A stretch of DNA of 64,000 bases. Source: SPDF01 sp963812085 (GTDB lineage: Bacteria; Gemmatimonadota; Gemmatimonadetes; Gemmatimonadales; GWC2-71-9). The position numbers and the translations under genes were made by a program. Under the pieces are notes generated by a model. The model searched no databases. It was given only the letters and a program-made list of their open reading frames with translations, and had not been told where the DNA came from. How positions within the stretch are numbered: the first letter of the stretch is position 1; each line of letters starts with the position of its first letter. Below, piece by piece: positions 18,530 to 25,969 of the stretch. The DNA lies in assembly GCA_963812085.1 (NCBI GenBank), contig CAWETL010000003.1, forward strand, positions 853,926-917,925, given 5' to 3'.

Positions 18530-19030
18530 CGCAGCCATCCAGAGCTGACCGACCGTCGGCGTGCCCAGTCGCCAGATGGCGAGCCGCTGACGCAGTGCGA
18601 CTTGCAGCAATCCAGCGATCCAGGCAGCCGCAATGTCGACCGCACAGCGACGTCAGCCCCGATCAGCAGGAGCCCGCCGATGGAGTCGGCGACGCCGTAC
18701 TCGCCGAGCCGTCAGCGACGCGAACTCCGTCCGCGATCGGCTGACGCGGACCAGCTCGAAGCACGCTGATCGGCCGTCGGACGACGATCGCCGGCAGTGC
18801 AGCCGCTCGACACGCGAGCTGATACCGCTGAGCGGTCAACGGCGCAGTGCGGCGCATCGCCGGCCTTCGAAGGTCGACGCGGCATCCGCGAGCGTCATCG
18901 GCGAGAGCGCTGGACGCCTCGCAGGCGGCCAGCGGATGGATCGCATGGCTCGGTGCCGACGGCGACTCGAGTGAGCTGAGCGTCGGGCCTGAGAGGCAGC
19001 GCGATCCATGGCGTCGCATGCGATCCTGAT
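18524..19030 (-). pseudogene. Decayed cassette gene, probably a small membrane protein
   Basis: No frame is open across the cassette. Allowing frameshifts, the minus strand reads ADSIGGLLLIGADVAV, then DIAAAWIAGLLQVALRQRLA and IWRLGTPTVGQLWMAAA, ending at a TAA that is part of the attC core box. The pattern of two hydrophobic segments and a terminal stop in the core box looks like a former integral membrane protein. The 5' part is unreadable. I cannot name a family. Confidence 0.45.
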
Positions 19031-19037
19031 GGTCGCG

Positions 19038-19166
19038 GCCTAACGACTGGCGCATCAGCTGCGAGGGCGCTGCGCGGCAGCCGCCGCGCCGTCCTCGGTT
19101 AGAACCTACGGTGCGGCGGCTGCCAGCAGCCAGCGCGCCCTCGTCAGCTGCATGCGCTGGTTAGGC
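19038..19166 (-). other. attC site, 129 bp (toxin-antitoxin cassette)
   Basis: Third of the near-identical long sites. GCCTAAC at 19038 and GTTAGGC at 19160-19166 bracket the same nested hairpin. The toxin remnant stops 9 bp beyond the right-hand box. Confidence 0.85.
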
Positions 19167-19174
19167 CGCAGCGC

Positions 19175-19473
19175 TCACCGACGCGCCTGCCACCGGCGCG
19201 GATCTCGGCGGCCGTGCATGCGGCAATGCACCGACACGCTCCAGGTGACGACGCAATAGATCAAGCAGGGTCAGCCGCCGGAGTTGGGCACGGACGAATG
19301 TCGTCTACGGTCGTGGAGGAATTGCGACAGCGAGCCCGATCGATCGCCGCGAGGACAGTCCGGACCGAGCGGATGACTCGTGGCCAAGCCGGCTGCTGCG
19401 CGTCCTCGAACCACCGATAGGCGCTCGGCGCGAACTCGGCGAGTCTCGGCCGAAGCAACAAGCGCGGCGTCAT
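19175..19473 (-). pseudogene. Decayed RelE/ParE-type toxin gene
   Basis: The gene starts MTPRLLLRP, continues AYRWFEDAQQPAWPRVI with RSVRTVLAAIDRA, and in another frame ends HGRRDPRRWQARR, all recognisable pieces of the RelE/ParE-superfamily toxin that usually follows a TIGR02574-type antitoxin. The span is 299 bp, not a multiple of three, and at least two frame changes are needed, so no full toxin can be made. It ends right at the attC, as a cassette gene should. Confidence 0.6.
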
Positions 19474-19484
19474 GCGCCGCGCTG

Positions 19485-19690
19485 CTATGCGATCTCGTCG
19501 AGAGCATCCTGCCAGGGCTGGCCAGGGGCTCGCATGACTTGGCCAGTGCGGCTCGGCGAGCGCTGAGTCCGCCGCATGGTCCGAGGCCATCTCGATGCTC
19601 GCAGCTCGAGGCATCGCCGAGGAGTTGCTCGGCGAGCTCGATGCGCTCAGCCGGCGTGAGGTGGGAGAAGTCGAAGATGGGAGCAGCCAT
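19485..19690 (-). pseudogene. Frameshifted addiction-module antitoxin gene
   Basis: The N-terminus APIFDFSHLTPAERIELAEQ is the hallmark of the putative addiction-module component family. The C-terminus RAPGQPWQDALDEIA followed by a stop is found in another frame. The middle is scrambled and the span (206 bp) is out of frame. The gap to the toxin start is 11 bp, the usual antitoxin-then-toxin order. Confidence 0.6.
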
Positions 19691-19745
19691 AGGCAATGTG
19701 GCAAGGAGCTTAGGTTCACGCAAGATCGGGAGGGATGGCGCTGCG

Positions 19746-19752
19746 GCCTAAC
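19746..19752 (-). other. Core recombination box at the upstream edge of the array
   Basis: GCCTAAC here is the complement of a GTTAGGC box. The expected partner box is not found within 100 bp to the right, so this is either the boundary with the original target site or the rest of a decayed attC or attI. Confidence 0.55.
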
Positions 19753-20048
19753 GACCATTGTACGGCGAGCGATATCCGCATGTGGAGGCAAAGGCTGTGC
19801 AGTTTCGCAGCCTAATCCAATGGTATAACTCCTGGGCGAATCCAGAGAGGCTGAACTCGCCGCAGTCGAAGGCGGGGTGCGAGGAGGCTCGCTCCGTGGA
19901 GCCTGCTTGCCGGAGCCGGGGACACATCCTGGCCCCGGATGCCACCTACGCAGATCTCTGGCAATGCGTCGCGAGGCGGCTCACATGATTTCATGCCCCG
20001 GCTGCCCACCACCGAACCCGCAGAGCATCTGGACAATTTCCACGAAGA
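19753..20048. other. Gene-free stretch between the array and tRNA-Leu
   Basis: No convincing gene. It contains short GC-rich inverted repeats (AGGCTC/GAGCCT around 19890 and CCGGGG/CCCCGG around 19920-19940). From 19753 to 19815 the plus strand can be read as a continuation of the recombinase relic at 14999, ending in TAA. No integrase gene or clear attI could be identified. Confidence 0.4.
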
Positions 20049-20081
20049 AGCCCCTGTCTTCCAAACTTCGAAATAGGGGCT
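20049..20081 (-). terminator. Terminator hairpin downstream of tRNA-Leu
   Basis: AGCCCCT at 20049 pairs with AGGGGCT at 20075 around a 19-base loop, 23 bp past the tRNA 3' end on the minus strand and followed by TCTTCG. Confidence 0.5.
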
Positions 20082-20103
20082 AAATCGTTCTGGCACCGCA
20101 AGA

Positions 20104-20186
20104 TGCCCGAGGCGAGAGTCGAACTCGCACGGGGTTGCCCCCGACGGATTTTGAGTCCGTTGCGTCTGCCATTCCGCCACTCGGGC
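20104..20186 (-). tRNA. tRNA-Leu (anticodon CAA)
   Basis: An 83-nt class II tRNA. The acceptor stem pairs GCCCGAG with CTCGGGC, the anticodon stem ACGGA/TCCGT holds a CTCAAAA loop with anticodon CAA, there is a variable arm (CGGGGGCAACCCCG region), and the T arm reads GAGTTCGACTC. The CCA end is not encoded. It marks the right flank of the accessory region; tRNA genes are common insertion points, but no repeat of its 3' end was found at the other flank. Confidence 0.93.
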
Positions 20187-20239
20187 GCCGCGGGAGGAAG
20201 ATGGCCGCGCGGCGGAAGGGACGCAAGAACGGGGCGCTG

Positions 20240-20749
20240 CTAGGGCTGCTGCATCGACGCCGGGCCCCGCATCATGTTCTGCTGGCGCTGGCGGCGGATC
20301 TCCTCGATCCGCGCCATCAACCGCTCCCGCATCACCTGGAACTGCGCCCGCTGCACCGCCGAGAGGTACTTCGCCATCTCGCGATTCTCGTCCACAAAGG
20401 TCTGCGCGTACGTCACCTTGAGCGCCAGCAGCTGGTCCGTGACCTTGGCCACGCTGTCCGAATTGGCGGCCACGCCGGGCCGGAGCTGTCCCTGGAGCGC
20501 CTGCTTGAGCGCCCGTTCGTTGCGCTCCATCGCGCGCCGCTGCTGCGCGTAAGTCTGGAAGGTGGCCCGGAGCTGCGCCGCCTGCTGGTCGGTGAGGCCC
20601 AGCGTCTGCTGCACCTGCGCCCCGAACCGGGTCTCGATCTGCTGGCGCATCTGCTCGGCCGCAGGCGATGCGCTGGTGTCGTCCTGCGCCCACGCCGCCG
20701 GCGCCACGGTCACCGCGAGAAGTACCACCAGCCACACGAGTCGTCGCAT
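20240..20749 (-). CDS. Spy/CpxP-like periplasmic protein
   Basis: 169 residues: a signal peptide ending AAWAQ and then an almost wholly helical, Gln/Arg/Glu-rich protein. LGLTDQQAAQLRATFQTY and LSAVQRAQFQVMRERL correspond to the paired LTxxQ-type helices of the Spy/CpxP/CnrX fold, which chaperones envelope proteins or buffers metal stress. The ATG at 20749 overlaps the anti-sigma stop (TGATG) with GGGAGAG just upstream; an ATG at 20761 is less likely. It is the third gene of an ECF sigma, anti-sigma, periplasmic-protein operon, so it may sense or counter the stress that frees the sigma factor. Confidence 0.72.
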   Translation of the reverse strand: MRRLVWLVVLLAVTVAPAAWAQDDTSASPAAEQMRQQIETRFGAQVQQTLGLTDQQAAQLRATFQTYAQQRRAMERNERALKQALQGQLRPGVAANSDSVAKVTDQLLALKVTYAQTFVDENREMAKYLSAVQRAQFQVMRERLMARIEEIRRQRQQNMMRGPASMQQP

Positions 20750-21252
20750 CAGCTCTCCCATTCGCGCGCCACGCGCGCCAGTTCCTGGTCGTTCAAGTCG
20801 TCAAGCGAGGGGGAATCGGCGGTCGAGGTCTCGGTCCACGGCGTCTCGACCGTCTCGAGGACCCGTTCGAGTTCCGCGTCTCCAAGCCCGTCCAGACCGG
20901 GCACGTCCACCGAGAAGGGGGCGGGGGCCACCGGGGCGGCCGGAGCACGGCGCGTCCCGAACGGGACGACGACCAGCGCTACGGCGGCCGCCGCGACCGC
21001 GACTGCTACCACCCATCGCAACGGACGTCGCGGGCGGACGATCGGCTCGGCCCGGAGCCGCCCGAGGACGCGGGCGGCCATCGCGGCGGCGTCGGGCGAG
21101 ACGCCCTGCGCCACGGCGGCCCCGGCGCCGACGACCGCCCACTCCGCGCGGCAACCGGCGCAGGTACGCACATGCTCCGCCTCCGCGGCGCTCCACGATG
21201 CGGCACCTCGCACGACGGCGGGCATCTTCTCGGACACTTCGTGACAGGTCAT
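20749..21252 (-). CDS. Anti-sigma factor with zinc-finger-type N-terminus
   Basis: 167 residues. The N-terminal cytosolic domain has the ZAS pattern (TCHEVSEKM then HVRTCAGCRAEW, an Hx3Cx2C motif) that clamps ECF sigma factors. One transmembrane helix follows near residues 80-97 (WVVAVAVAAAAVALVVV), then a periplasmic acidic tail with two DxLxDxELxRV-like repeats (LDGLGDAELERVLE and LDDLNDQELARVAR). It overlaps the sigma gene by 4 nt, the standard arrangement of sigma and cognate anti-sigma. Confidence 0.8.
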   Translation of the reverse strand: MTCHEVSEKMPAVVRGAASWSAAEAEHVRTCAGCRAEWAVVGAGAAVAQGVSPDAAAMAARVLGRLRAEPIVRPRRPLRWVVAVAVAAAAVALVVVPFGTRRAPAAPVAPAPFSVDVPGLDGLGDAELERVLETVETPWTETSTADSPSLDDLNDQELARVAREWES

Positions 21253-21797
21253 GGCACCAGCTCCTTCAACCGCGTCATCGCATGATGGTAGTGCACCCTC
21301 GCCGCCCCGACGGTCGTTCCCAGCGCCTCGGCGATCTCCGCGTAGTCGAGTCCCTGCTGCACCCGGAGGAGGAAGACTTCGCGCTGGAGCCGGGGCAGTT
21401 TCGCGAGCCCCGCCTGGATGCGGGTCGCGGTTTCGCTGGCCACCAGCTCGGAGGCCGGGTCGCTGCGGTCGGGGAGGTCGTGGTCCTCGATCGACAGCAC
21501 GACCCTTCCCTTCCTTCGGCGGTACGAATCCTTGAGCAGATTCGAGCCGATGCTGAACAGCCAGCTCCGAAACGACGATTCCTTGCGCCAGCCGGCGATG
21601 CCGCGGAAGGCCTTGAAGAACGCCTCCTGGGCCAGGTCCTCGACTTCGCTTGGACCCGCCCCCGCTCCGCAGAGAAACCGCGCGAGGGCGGACGCGTGCC
21701 GCCGGACCAGGTCGGTGGCCGCCTGCTCGCTCCCTCCCTGCCACGCCACCACAAGGGCGGCATCGGATGGCCCGTCGAGCTCGGTCACGGTGGGCAT
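21249..21797 (-). CDS. ECF-type RNA polymerase sigma factor
   Basis: 182 residues with only sigma regions 2 and 4. Region 2 reads VEDLAQEAFFKAFRGIAGW and FRSWLFSIGSNLLKDSYRR; region 4 has LPRLQREVFLLRVQQGLDYA followed by EIAEALGTTVGAARVHYHHA. It redirects RNA polymerase to stress promoters when released by the anti-sigma encoded next. Divergently transcribed from the tetR gene with 96 bp between; the sigma's own promoter was not recognised there. Confidence 0.88.
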   Translation of the reverse strand: MPTVTELDGPSDAALVVAWQGGSEQAATDLVRRHASALARFLCGAGAGPSEVEDLAQEAFFKAFRGIAGWRKESSFRSWLFSIGSNLLKDSYRRRKGRVVLSIEDHDLPDRSDPASELVASETATRIQAGLAKLPRLQREVFLLRVQQGLDYAEIAEALGTTVGAARVHYHHAMTRLKELVP

Positions 21798-21838
21798 TCA
21801 GGGGGCATGGACGCCGATTGAGCCGAGGTGTTAAGCCG

Positions 21839-21867
21839 TTGACCCGAATGGATTGGTCGGATAACTT
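21839..21867 (+). promoter_or_regulatory. Sigma-70 promoter of the tetR/acyl-CoA operon
   Basis: TTGACC at 21839 and TAACTT at 21862 with ideal 17-bp spacing. The predicted start site at about 21874 lies inside the palindrome at 21871-21886. Confidence 0.6.
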
Positions 21868-21870
21868 CCC

Positions 21871-21886
21871 CCGAACGAACGTTCGG
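21871..21886 (+). promoter_or_regulatory. Operator palindrome for the TetR-type regulator
   Basis: CCGAACG-AA-CGTTCGG is a perfect inverted repeat with 7-bp arms and a 2-bp spacer, 7 bp before the tetR ATG and over the predicted transcription start. Its size and place are those of a TetR-family autorepression site. Confidence 0.7.
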
Positions 21887-21893
21887 ACGGATA

Positions 21894-22499
21894 ATGCAAC
21901 CCTACGACCAACGCCTGGAAACCCTGCTCGCCGCGGCCGCAAAGACATTTGCGGAGCGGGGTTACCACGCCACGTCGATGCGCGACCTGGCCCGCGCCAG
22001 TGGCTTCAGCCTGGCCGGGATGTACCACTACGTGGAGCAGAAGCAGGAACTCCTCTTCCAGATCCAGGACCGATGCTTCGCCCTGGTGCTGGAGGGGGCC
22101 CGGGAGGCCGTCGCCGCCTGCCCCGACCCCGAGTCCCGGCTCCGCGCATTCATCCAGCACCACGTGGTATTCTTCGCCTCCCACATGGACGAGATGAAGG
22201 TCCTCGCCCACGAAGAAGACGAGCTGACCGGCACCATGCGGGCACAGGTCCGCCGGCGCAAGAAGGAATATGTGGGGCTGCTCGACTCCCTGCTCCAGGA
22301 CATCCCCGGTCGGCACGCGAACCCGAACATCGCGGCCTACGCGCTCTTCGGCATGATGAACTGGATCTACACCTGGTACCAACCCGCCGGTCCCGTCTCG
22401 CCGGCCGCCCTGGCCGATGAGCTGGCCGCGCTCTTCCTGGATGGCTACATCGCTGCTCACCACGCGACGCCCCGACTGGTCGCCACGCACGGAGGATGA
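21894..22499 (+). CDS. TetR-family transcriptional regulator of acyl-CoA genes
   Basis: 201 residues. The N-terminal helix-turn-helix is typical (LLAAAAKTFAERGYHATSMR, then DLARASGFSLAGMYHYVEQK), followed by a helical ligand domain with an Asp/Glu-rich stretch and a C-terminal segment FGMMNWIYTWYQP characteristic of regulators in fatty-acid or phenylacetate operons. A palindromic operator overlaps its predicted promoter, so the gene is probably autorepressed and released by an acyl-CoA ligand. It leads the operon; the next gene begins 5 bp after the stop. The inducer is inferred from context only. Confidence 0.83.
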   Translation: MQPYDQRLETLLAAAAKTFAERGYHATSMRDLARASGFSLAGMYHYVEQKQELLFQIQDRCFALVLEGAREAVAACPDPESRLRAFIQHHVVFFASHMDEMKVLAHEEDELTGTMRAQVRRRKKEYVGLLDSLLQDIPGRHANPNIAAYALFGMMNWIYTWYQPAGPVSPAALADELAALFLDGYIAAHHATPRLVATHGG

Positions 22500-22503
22500 C
22501 CCC

Positions 22504-23337
22504 TTGACCGCTACGATGAATCCCCCCCGCCCCGGCGCCCCCGCGCACACCGACAAGGTCCTCGTGAACTACGAGGTCCGGGACGGCCTGGCCATCATCA
22601 CGCTGAACGACCCGCCGGCCAACACCTATACGTACGAGATGTTCCGCCAGCTCGACTCGGCCATCCTCGACGCCCGCATGGCGGACGAGGCGCACGTCAT
22701 CGTCATCCGCGGGCACGGCGAGAAGTTCTTCTCCGCCGGCGCCAACATCTCGATGCTCAACAGCGTCACCCCGCGCTTCAAGTACTTCTTCTGCCTCCAC
22801 GCCAACGAGACCCTCAGCCGCCTCGAGCAGACCCCGAAGCTCACCATCGCGGCGCTCAACGGCCACACCGTCGGCGGCGGGCTCGAGATCGCCATGGCGT
22901 GCGACATGCGGATCGCCTGCCGGAACGCCGGCAAGATCGGCCTGCCCGAGGTGAACCTCGGGGTGCTGCCGGGCACCGGCGGGACCCAGCGCCTCTGCCG
23001 CCTCATCGGCAAGTCGGCGGCCATCGAATTCATGGTGACCGGCGAGACCTTCTCCTTTGAAAAGGCCGAGGAGATGGGGCTCGTCAACCACGTCTTCGAG
23101 AAGGACGGCTACTGGGAGCAGGTGCTGATGTACGCCAAGCAGTTCTGCCCGCCGAACAAGGCGTCCAAGGCCGTCGGCGCCATCAAGCGGTCGGTACAGT
23201 CCGGCATGGACCTCCCCTTCGAGAGCGCGCTGACCCTCGAGCGGGAACTCCAGCAGCAGCTCTTCCAGTCGTCGGACGCCAAGGAAGGGCTGGCGGCGTA
23301 CGTCGAGAAGCGGATGCCCGCCTTCGAGGCCAAGTAG
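22504..23337 (+). CDS. Enoyl-CoA hydratase/isomerase family protein
   Basis: 277 residues from the TTG at 22504, which has GGAGG eight bases upstream; the ATG at 22516 is the alternative but is too far from that site. The crotonase fold is clear: oxyanion-hole segments GEKFFSAGANI and GHTVGGGLEIAMACD, then GLPEVNLGVLPGTGGTQRL with the second catalytic Glu position. Substrate not assignable; the family hydrates or isomerises acyl-CoAs. First metabolic gene of the operon and one of three crotonases in it, implying several successive enoyl-CoA steps in a ring or side-chain degradation route. Confidence 0.85.
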   Translation: MTATMNPPRPGAPAHTDKVLVNYEVRDGLAIITLNDPPANTYTYEMFRQLDSAILDARMADEAHVIVIRGHGEKFFSAGANISMLNSVTPRFKYFFCLHANETLSRLEQTPKLTIAALNGHTVGGGLEIAMACDMRIACRNAGKIGLPEVNLGVLPGTGGTQRLCRLIGKSAAIEFMVTGETFSFEKAEEMGLVNHVFEKDGYWEQVLMYAKQFCPPNKASKAVGAIKRSVQSGMDLPFESALTLERELQQQLFQSSDAKEGLAAYVEKRMPAFEAK

Positions 23338-23340
23338 TCG

Positions 23341-24776
23341 GTGCGCACCGACCTCTTCATCGGCAACGCCTGGGAGGCCGCGAGCGCCGGCGGCCGCTTC
23401 GACGTGATCAACCCCGCCACCGAGGAAGTGCTGGCCTCGGTGGCGGAGGGCGACGCCGCCGACATCGATCGGGCCGTAAGCGCCGCCCGCACCTGCTTCG
23501 AGTCGGCGGAATGGCGCGGGCTCTCGGCCCGCAAGCGGGGCGCGCTGCTCTACCGCGCCGCGGACCTGCTGGCCGCGCGGCTGGTCAGGAGATGGCGGAG
23601 CTCGAGACCCGGCAGAACGGCAAGCCGCTCTTCGAGTCGAAGATCGACGTGTCGTCCACGGTCGAGACCCTGCGCTACTACGCCGGCTGGTGCGACAAGT
23701 TCGGCGGCGAGACCGTCCCGGTGGACGGCAACTTCCTGACCTACATCCGGCACGAGCCGATCGGCGTGGTCGGCGCCATCGTGCCCTGGAATTTCCCGCT
23801 CAACCTGGCCGGCTGGAAGTTCGCGCCGGCCTTGGCGGCAGGCTGTACCGTCGTCCTCAAGCCCGCCTCGGAGACGCCGCTCACGGCGCTCCTGATGGCG
23901 GAGATCTTCATGGAGGCCGGGCTGCCCGCCGGCGCGTTCAACGTGGTGCCAGGGCACGGCTCGACGGCCGGCTCCGCGCTGGTGCGCCACCCGGGCGTGG
24001 ACAAGATCTCCTTCACCGGCTCCACCAGCGTCGGCCAGCGGATCATGCGCGAGGCCGCCGACACCGTGAAGCGCCTGACGCTCGAACTCGGCGGCAAGAG
24101 CCCCAACATCGTCTTCGCCGACGCCGACATCGCGGCCGCCGTGCGCGGCGCGCAGACCGGCATCTTCTACGGCAAGGGCGAGGTCTGCGCCGCCGGGAGC
24201 CGGCTCCTCGTGGACCGGAAGGTGAAGGACCAGGTGGTCGAGCAGCTCGCGGAGCGCAGCAAGAAGCTCGTCCCCGGCGACCCCTTCGACAAGACGACCC
24301 GCCTGGGCGCCATCGTCTCGAAGCAGCAGCAGGAGAGCGTGCTCAAGTACATCGGCATCGGCAAGGCGGAGGGCGGCACGATCGTGGCCGGCGGCAAGGC
24401 CGCCACCGTGAACGGCAAGGGCTACTTCGTGGAGGCCACCGTCTTCGACGGCGTCACGCCGGAGATGACGATCGCCCGCGAGGAAATCTTCGGCCCCGTG
24501 CTCGCCGTCCTCGGCTTCGACGACGAGGAGGAGGCCATCGCGCTGGCCAACCAGTCGATGTACGGGCTGGCCGCCGGCGTCTGGAGCCGCGACGTCGGCC
24601 GTGCGCACCGGGTGGCGCACGCCATCCGCGCCGGCACGGTCTGGGTCAACACCTACAACATGTACGACCCCGGCGCCCCCTTCGGCGGGTACAAGCAGTC
24701 GGGATTCGGCCGCGACCTCGGCCGGACCGCGCTGGAGCAGTACACCGAGAGCAAGACGGTCTGGATCGCCCTGTGA
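23341..24776 (+). pseudogene. Aldehyde dehydrogenase with a single-base frameshift
   Basis: Starts with GTG at 23341, four bases after the previous stop. The two halves are each well conserved: residues 1-80 in one frame and, from about 23585, EMAELETRQNGKPLFESKI onward in another. The junction reads CTGGTCAGGAG where CTGGGTCAGGAG would keep the frame, so one G appears missing. Downstream all catalytic features exist: PWNFPLNLAGWK, FTGSTSVGQ, ELGGKSPN with the general base Glu, GEVCAAGSR with the nucleophilic Cys, and EEIFGPVL. Restored length is about 479 residues, normal for the family. It may be a sequencing or assembly error in a functional gene. It would oxidise an aldehyde made in the pathway. 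Confidence 0.75.
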
Positions 24777-25966
24777 CCGACGCGTTCATCGTCTCGGCGG
24801 TGCGGACGCCGATCGGGCGCGCCGGCGGCGCGCTCGCGGGCGTGCGGCCGGACGACCTCGCGGCGCTCGCGGTGGGCGCCGCGGTCGAGCGCGGCCGCCT
24901 GCCGGCGGCCCGCCTCGACGACGTGATCCTCGGCTGCGCCAACCAGGCGGGGGAGGACAACCGCAACGTGGCGCGCATGGCGCTCCTGCTGGCGGGATTG
25001 CCGGTCGAGGTGCCGGGCCAGACCGTGAACCGGCTCTGCGGCTCCGGGCTCCAGGCGGTGGCCAGCGCGGCGCAGGCCATCAAGGCCGGCGAGGGACACC
25101 TGTTCGTGGCCGGCGGCGTCGAGAGCATGACCCGCTCCCCCTACGTGACCCTCAAGACCGGCACCGCATGGGACCGCGCCACGCCGCAGGTGGCCGACAC
25201 CACCCTCGGCTGGCGCTTCGTCAATCCCCGGATGCCCGCGGACTGGACCATCTCGCTCGGGCAGACGGCGGAACGCGTCGCCCAGCTGCACGGCGTGTCG
25301 CGCGCGGACCAGGACGCGTTCGCCGCAGAGAGCCAGCGCCGCGCACAGGCGGCGATCGCCGCGGGGCATTTCGCGGCGGAGCTGGTACCCGTGCCGGTCA
25401 CGGGGCCCGCCCCGCTGGTCACGGCGGACGAGCACCCCCGCGCCGGGGTGACCGTCGAGGGACTCGCCAAGCTCGCTCCGGCCTTCGCCAAGGGCGGGAC
25501 CGCCACCGCCGGCAACTCGAGCGGCATCAACGACGGTGCCTCCGCGCTGGGCGTGGCGAGCGCCGAGGCGGTCGGCGAGCACGAGCTGAGCCCGATGGCC
25601 CGGATCGTCGGCACGGCCGTCGCGGGCGTCGACCCCAGCTGCATGGGGCTCGGCCCCATCCCCGCCACACAGAAGCTCCTCGCGCGGCTCGGCCTCACGG
25701 TGGCGGATCTCGACCTCGTGGAACTGAACGAGGCGTTCGCGGCCCAGGCGATCCCCTGTATCCGGGAGCTCGGCCTCGACCCGACGAAGGTGAACGTCTC
25801 GGGCGGCGCGATCGCGCTGGGACACCCACTCGGCGCCAGCGGCGCGCGGATGGTGACGACCCTGGTCCATGGGCTTCGTCGCACCGGCGGCCGCTACGGA
25901 CTCGCGACCATGTGCATCGGGGTGGGACAGGGAATCGCCATGGTCGTCGAACGCGTCGAGGGCTGA
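24773..25966 (+). CDS. Acetyl-CoA acyltransferase (thiolase)
   Basis: 397 residues starting at a GTG that overlaps the previous stop (GTGA). The thiolase signatures are complete: nucleophilic Cys in NRLCGSGLQAVASA, ELNEAFAAQA, GGAIALGHPLGASGAR with the catalytic His, and the second Cys in MCIGVGQG. The sequence best fits degradative thiolases including the beta-ketoadipyl-CoA type. In this operon it would release acetyl-CoA or succinyl-CoA in the last step of beta-oxidation of the ring-opened product. It follows the aldehyde dehydrogenase and precedes another crotonase by 3 bp. Confidence 0.88.
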   Translation: MTDAFIVSAVRTPIGRAGGALAGVRPDDLAALAVGAAVERGRLPAARLDDVILGCANQAGEDNRNVARMALLLAGLPVEVPGQTVNRLCGSGLQAVASAAQAIKAGEGHLFVAGGVESMTRSPYVTLKTGTAWDRATPQVADTTLGWRFVNPRMPADWTISLGQTAERVAQLHGVSRADQDAFAAESQRRAQAAIAAGHFAAELVPVPVTGPAPLVTADEHPRAGVTVEGLAKLAPAFAKGGTATAGNSSGINDGASALGVASAEAVGEHELSPMARIVGTAVAGVDPSCMGLGPIPATQKLLARLGLTVADLDLVELNEAFAAQAIPCIRELGLDPTKVNVSGGAIALGHPLGASGARMVTTLVHGLRRTGGRYGLATMCIGVGQGIAMVVERVEG

Positions 25967-25969
25967 GCC

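Larger units (their letters stand above)
14993..19815 (-). mobile_element. Integron-type gene-cassette array without integrase (CALIN)
   Basis: Several short genes, all on the minus strand, are each followed in their reading direction by an attC-like site with RYYYAAC and GTTRRRY ends. Order in the reading direction: decayed antitoxin-toxin pair, decayed membrane gene, membrane protein, PAP2 phosphatase, SDR dehydrogenase, nucleoside deaminase. The attC orientation agrees: the half with extra G and A relative to its partner, the canonical R''-L'' side, is on the gene-proximal side in minus orientation. Base composition is visibly lower in GC than the flanks. No intI gene is present up to the tRNA-Leu gene, so this is an integrase-less cluster. 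An IS481-type relic interrupts the last site. Confidence 0.8.

Noticed and set aside
14993..19815. CRISPR array
   Set aside because: The repeats are 129 bp, palindromic, and separated by genes of 500-800 bp; there are no short equal spacers or cas genes.
19758..20083. Small plus-strand frames between the cassette array and tRNA-Leu
   Set aside because: Too short, no motifs, and opposite to the direction of cassette genes.
20104..20186. tRNA-Leu as attachment site of an integrative element
   Set aside because: I found no direct repeat of the tRNA 3' end near 14.8 kb, so an island bounded by it is not supported.
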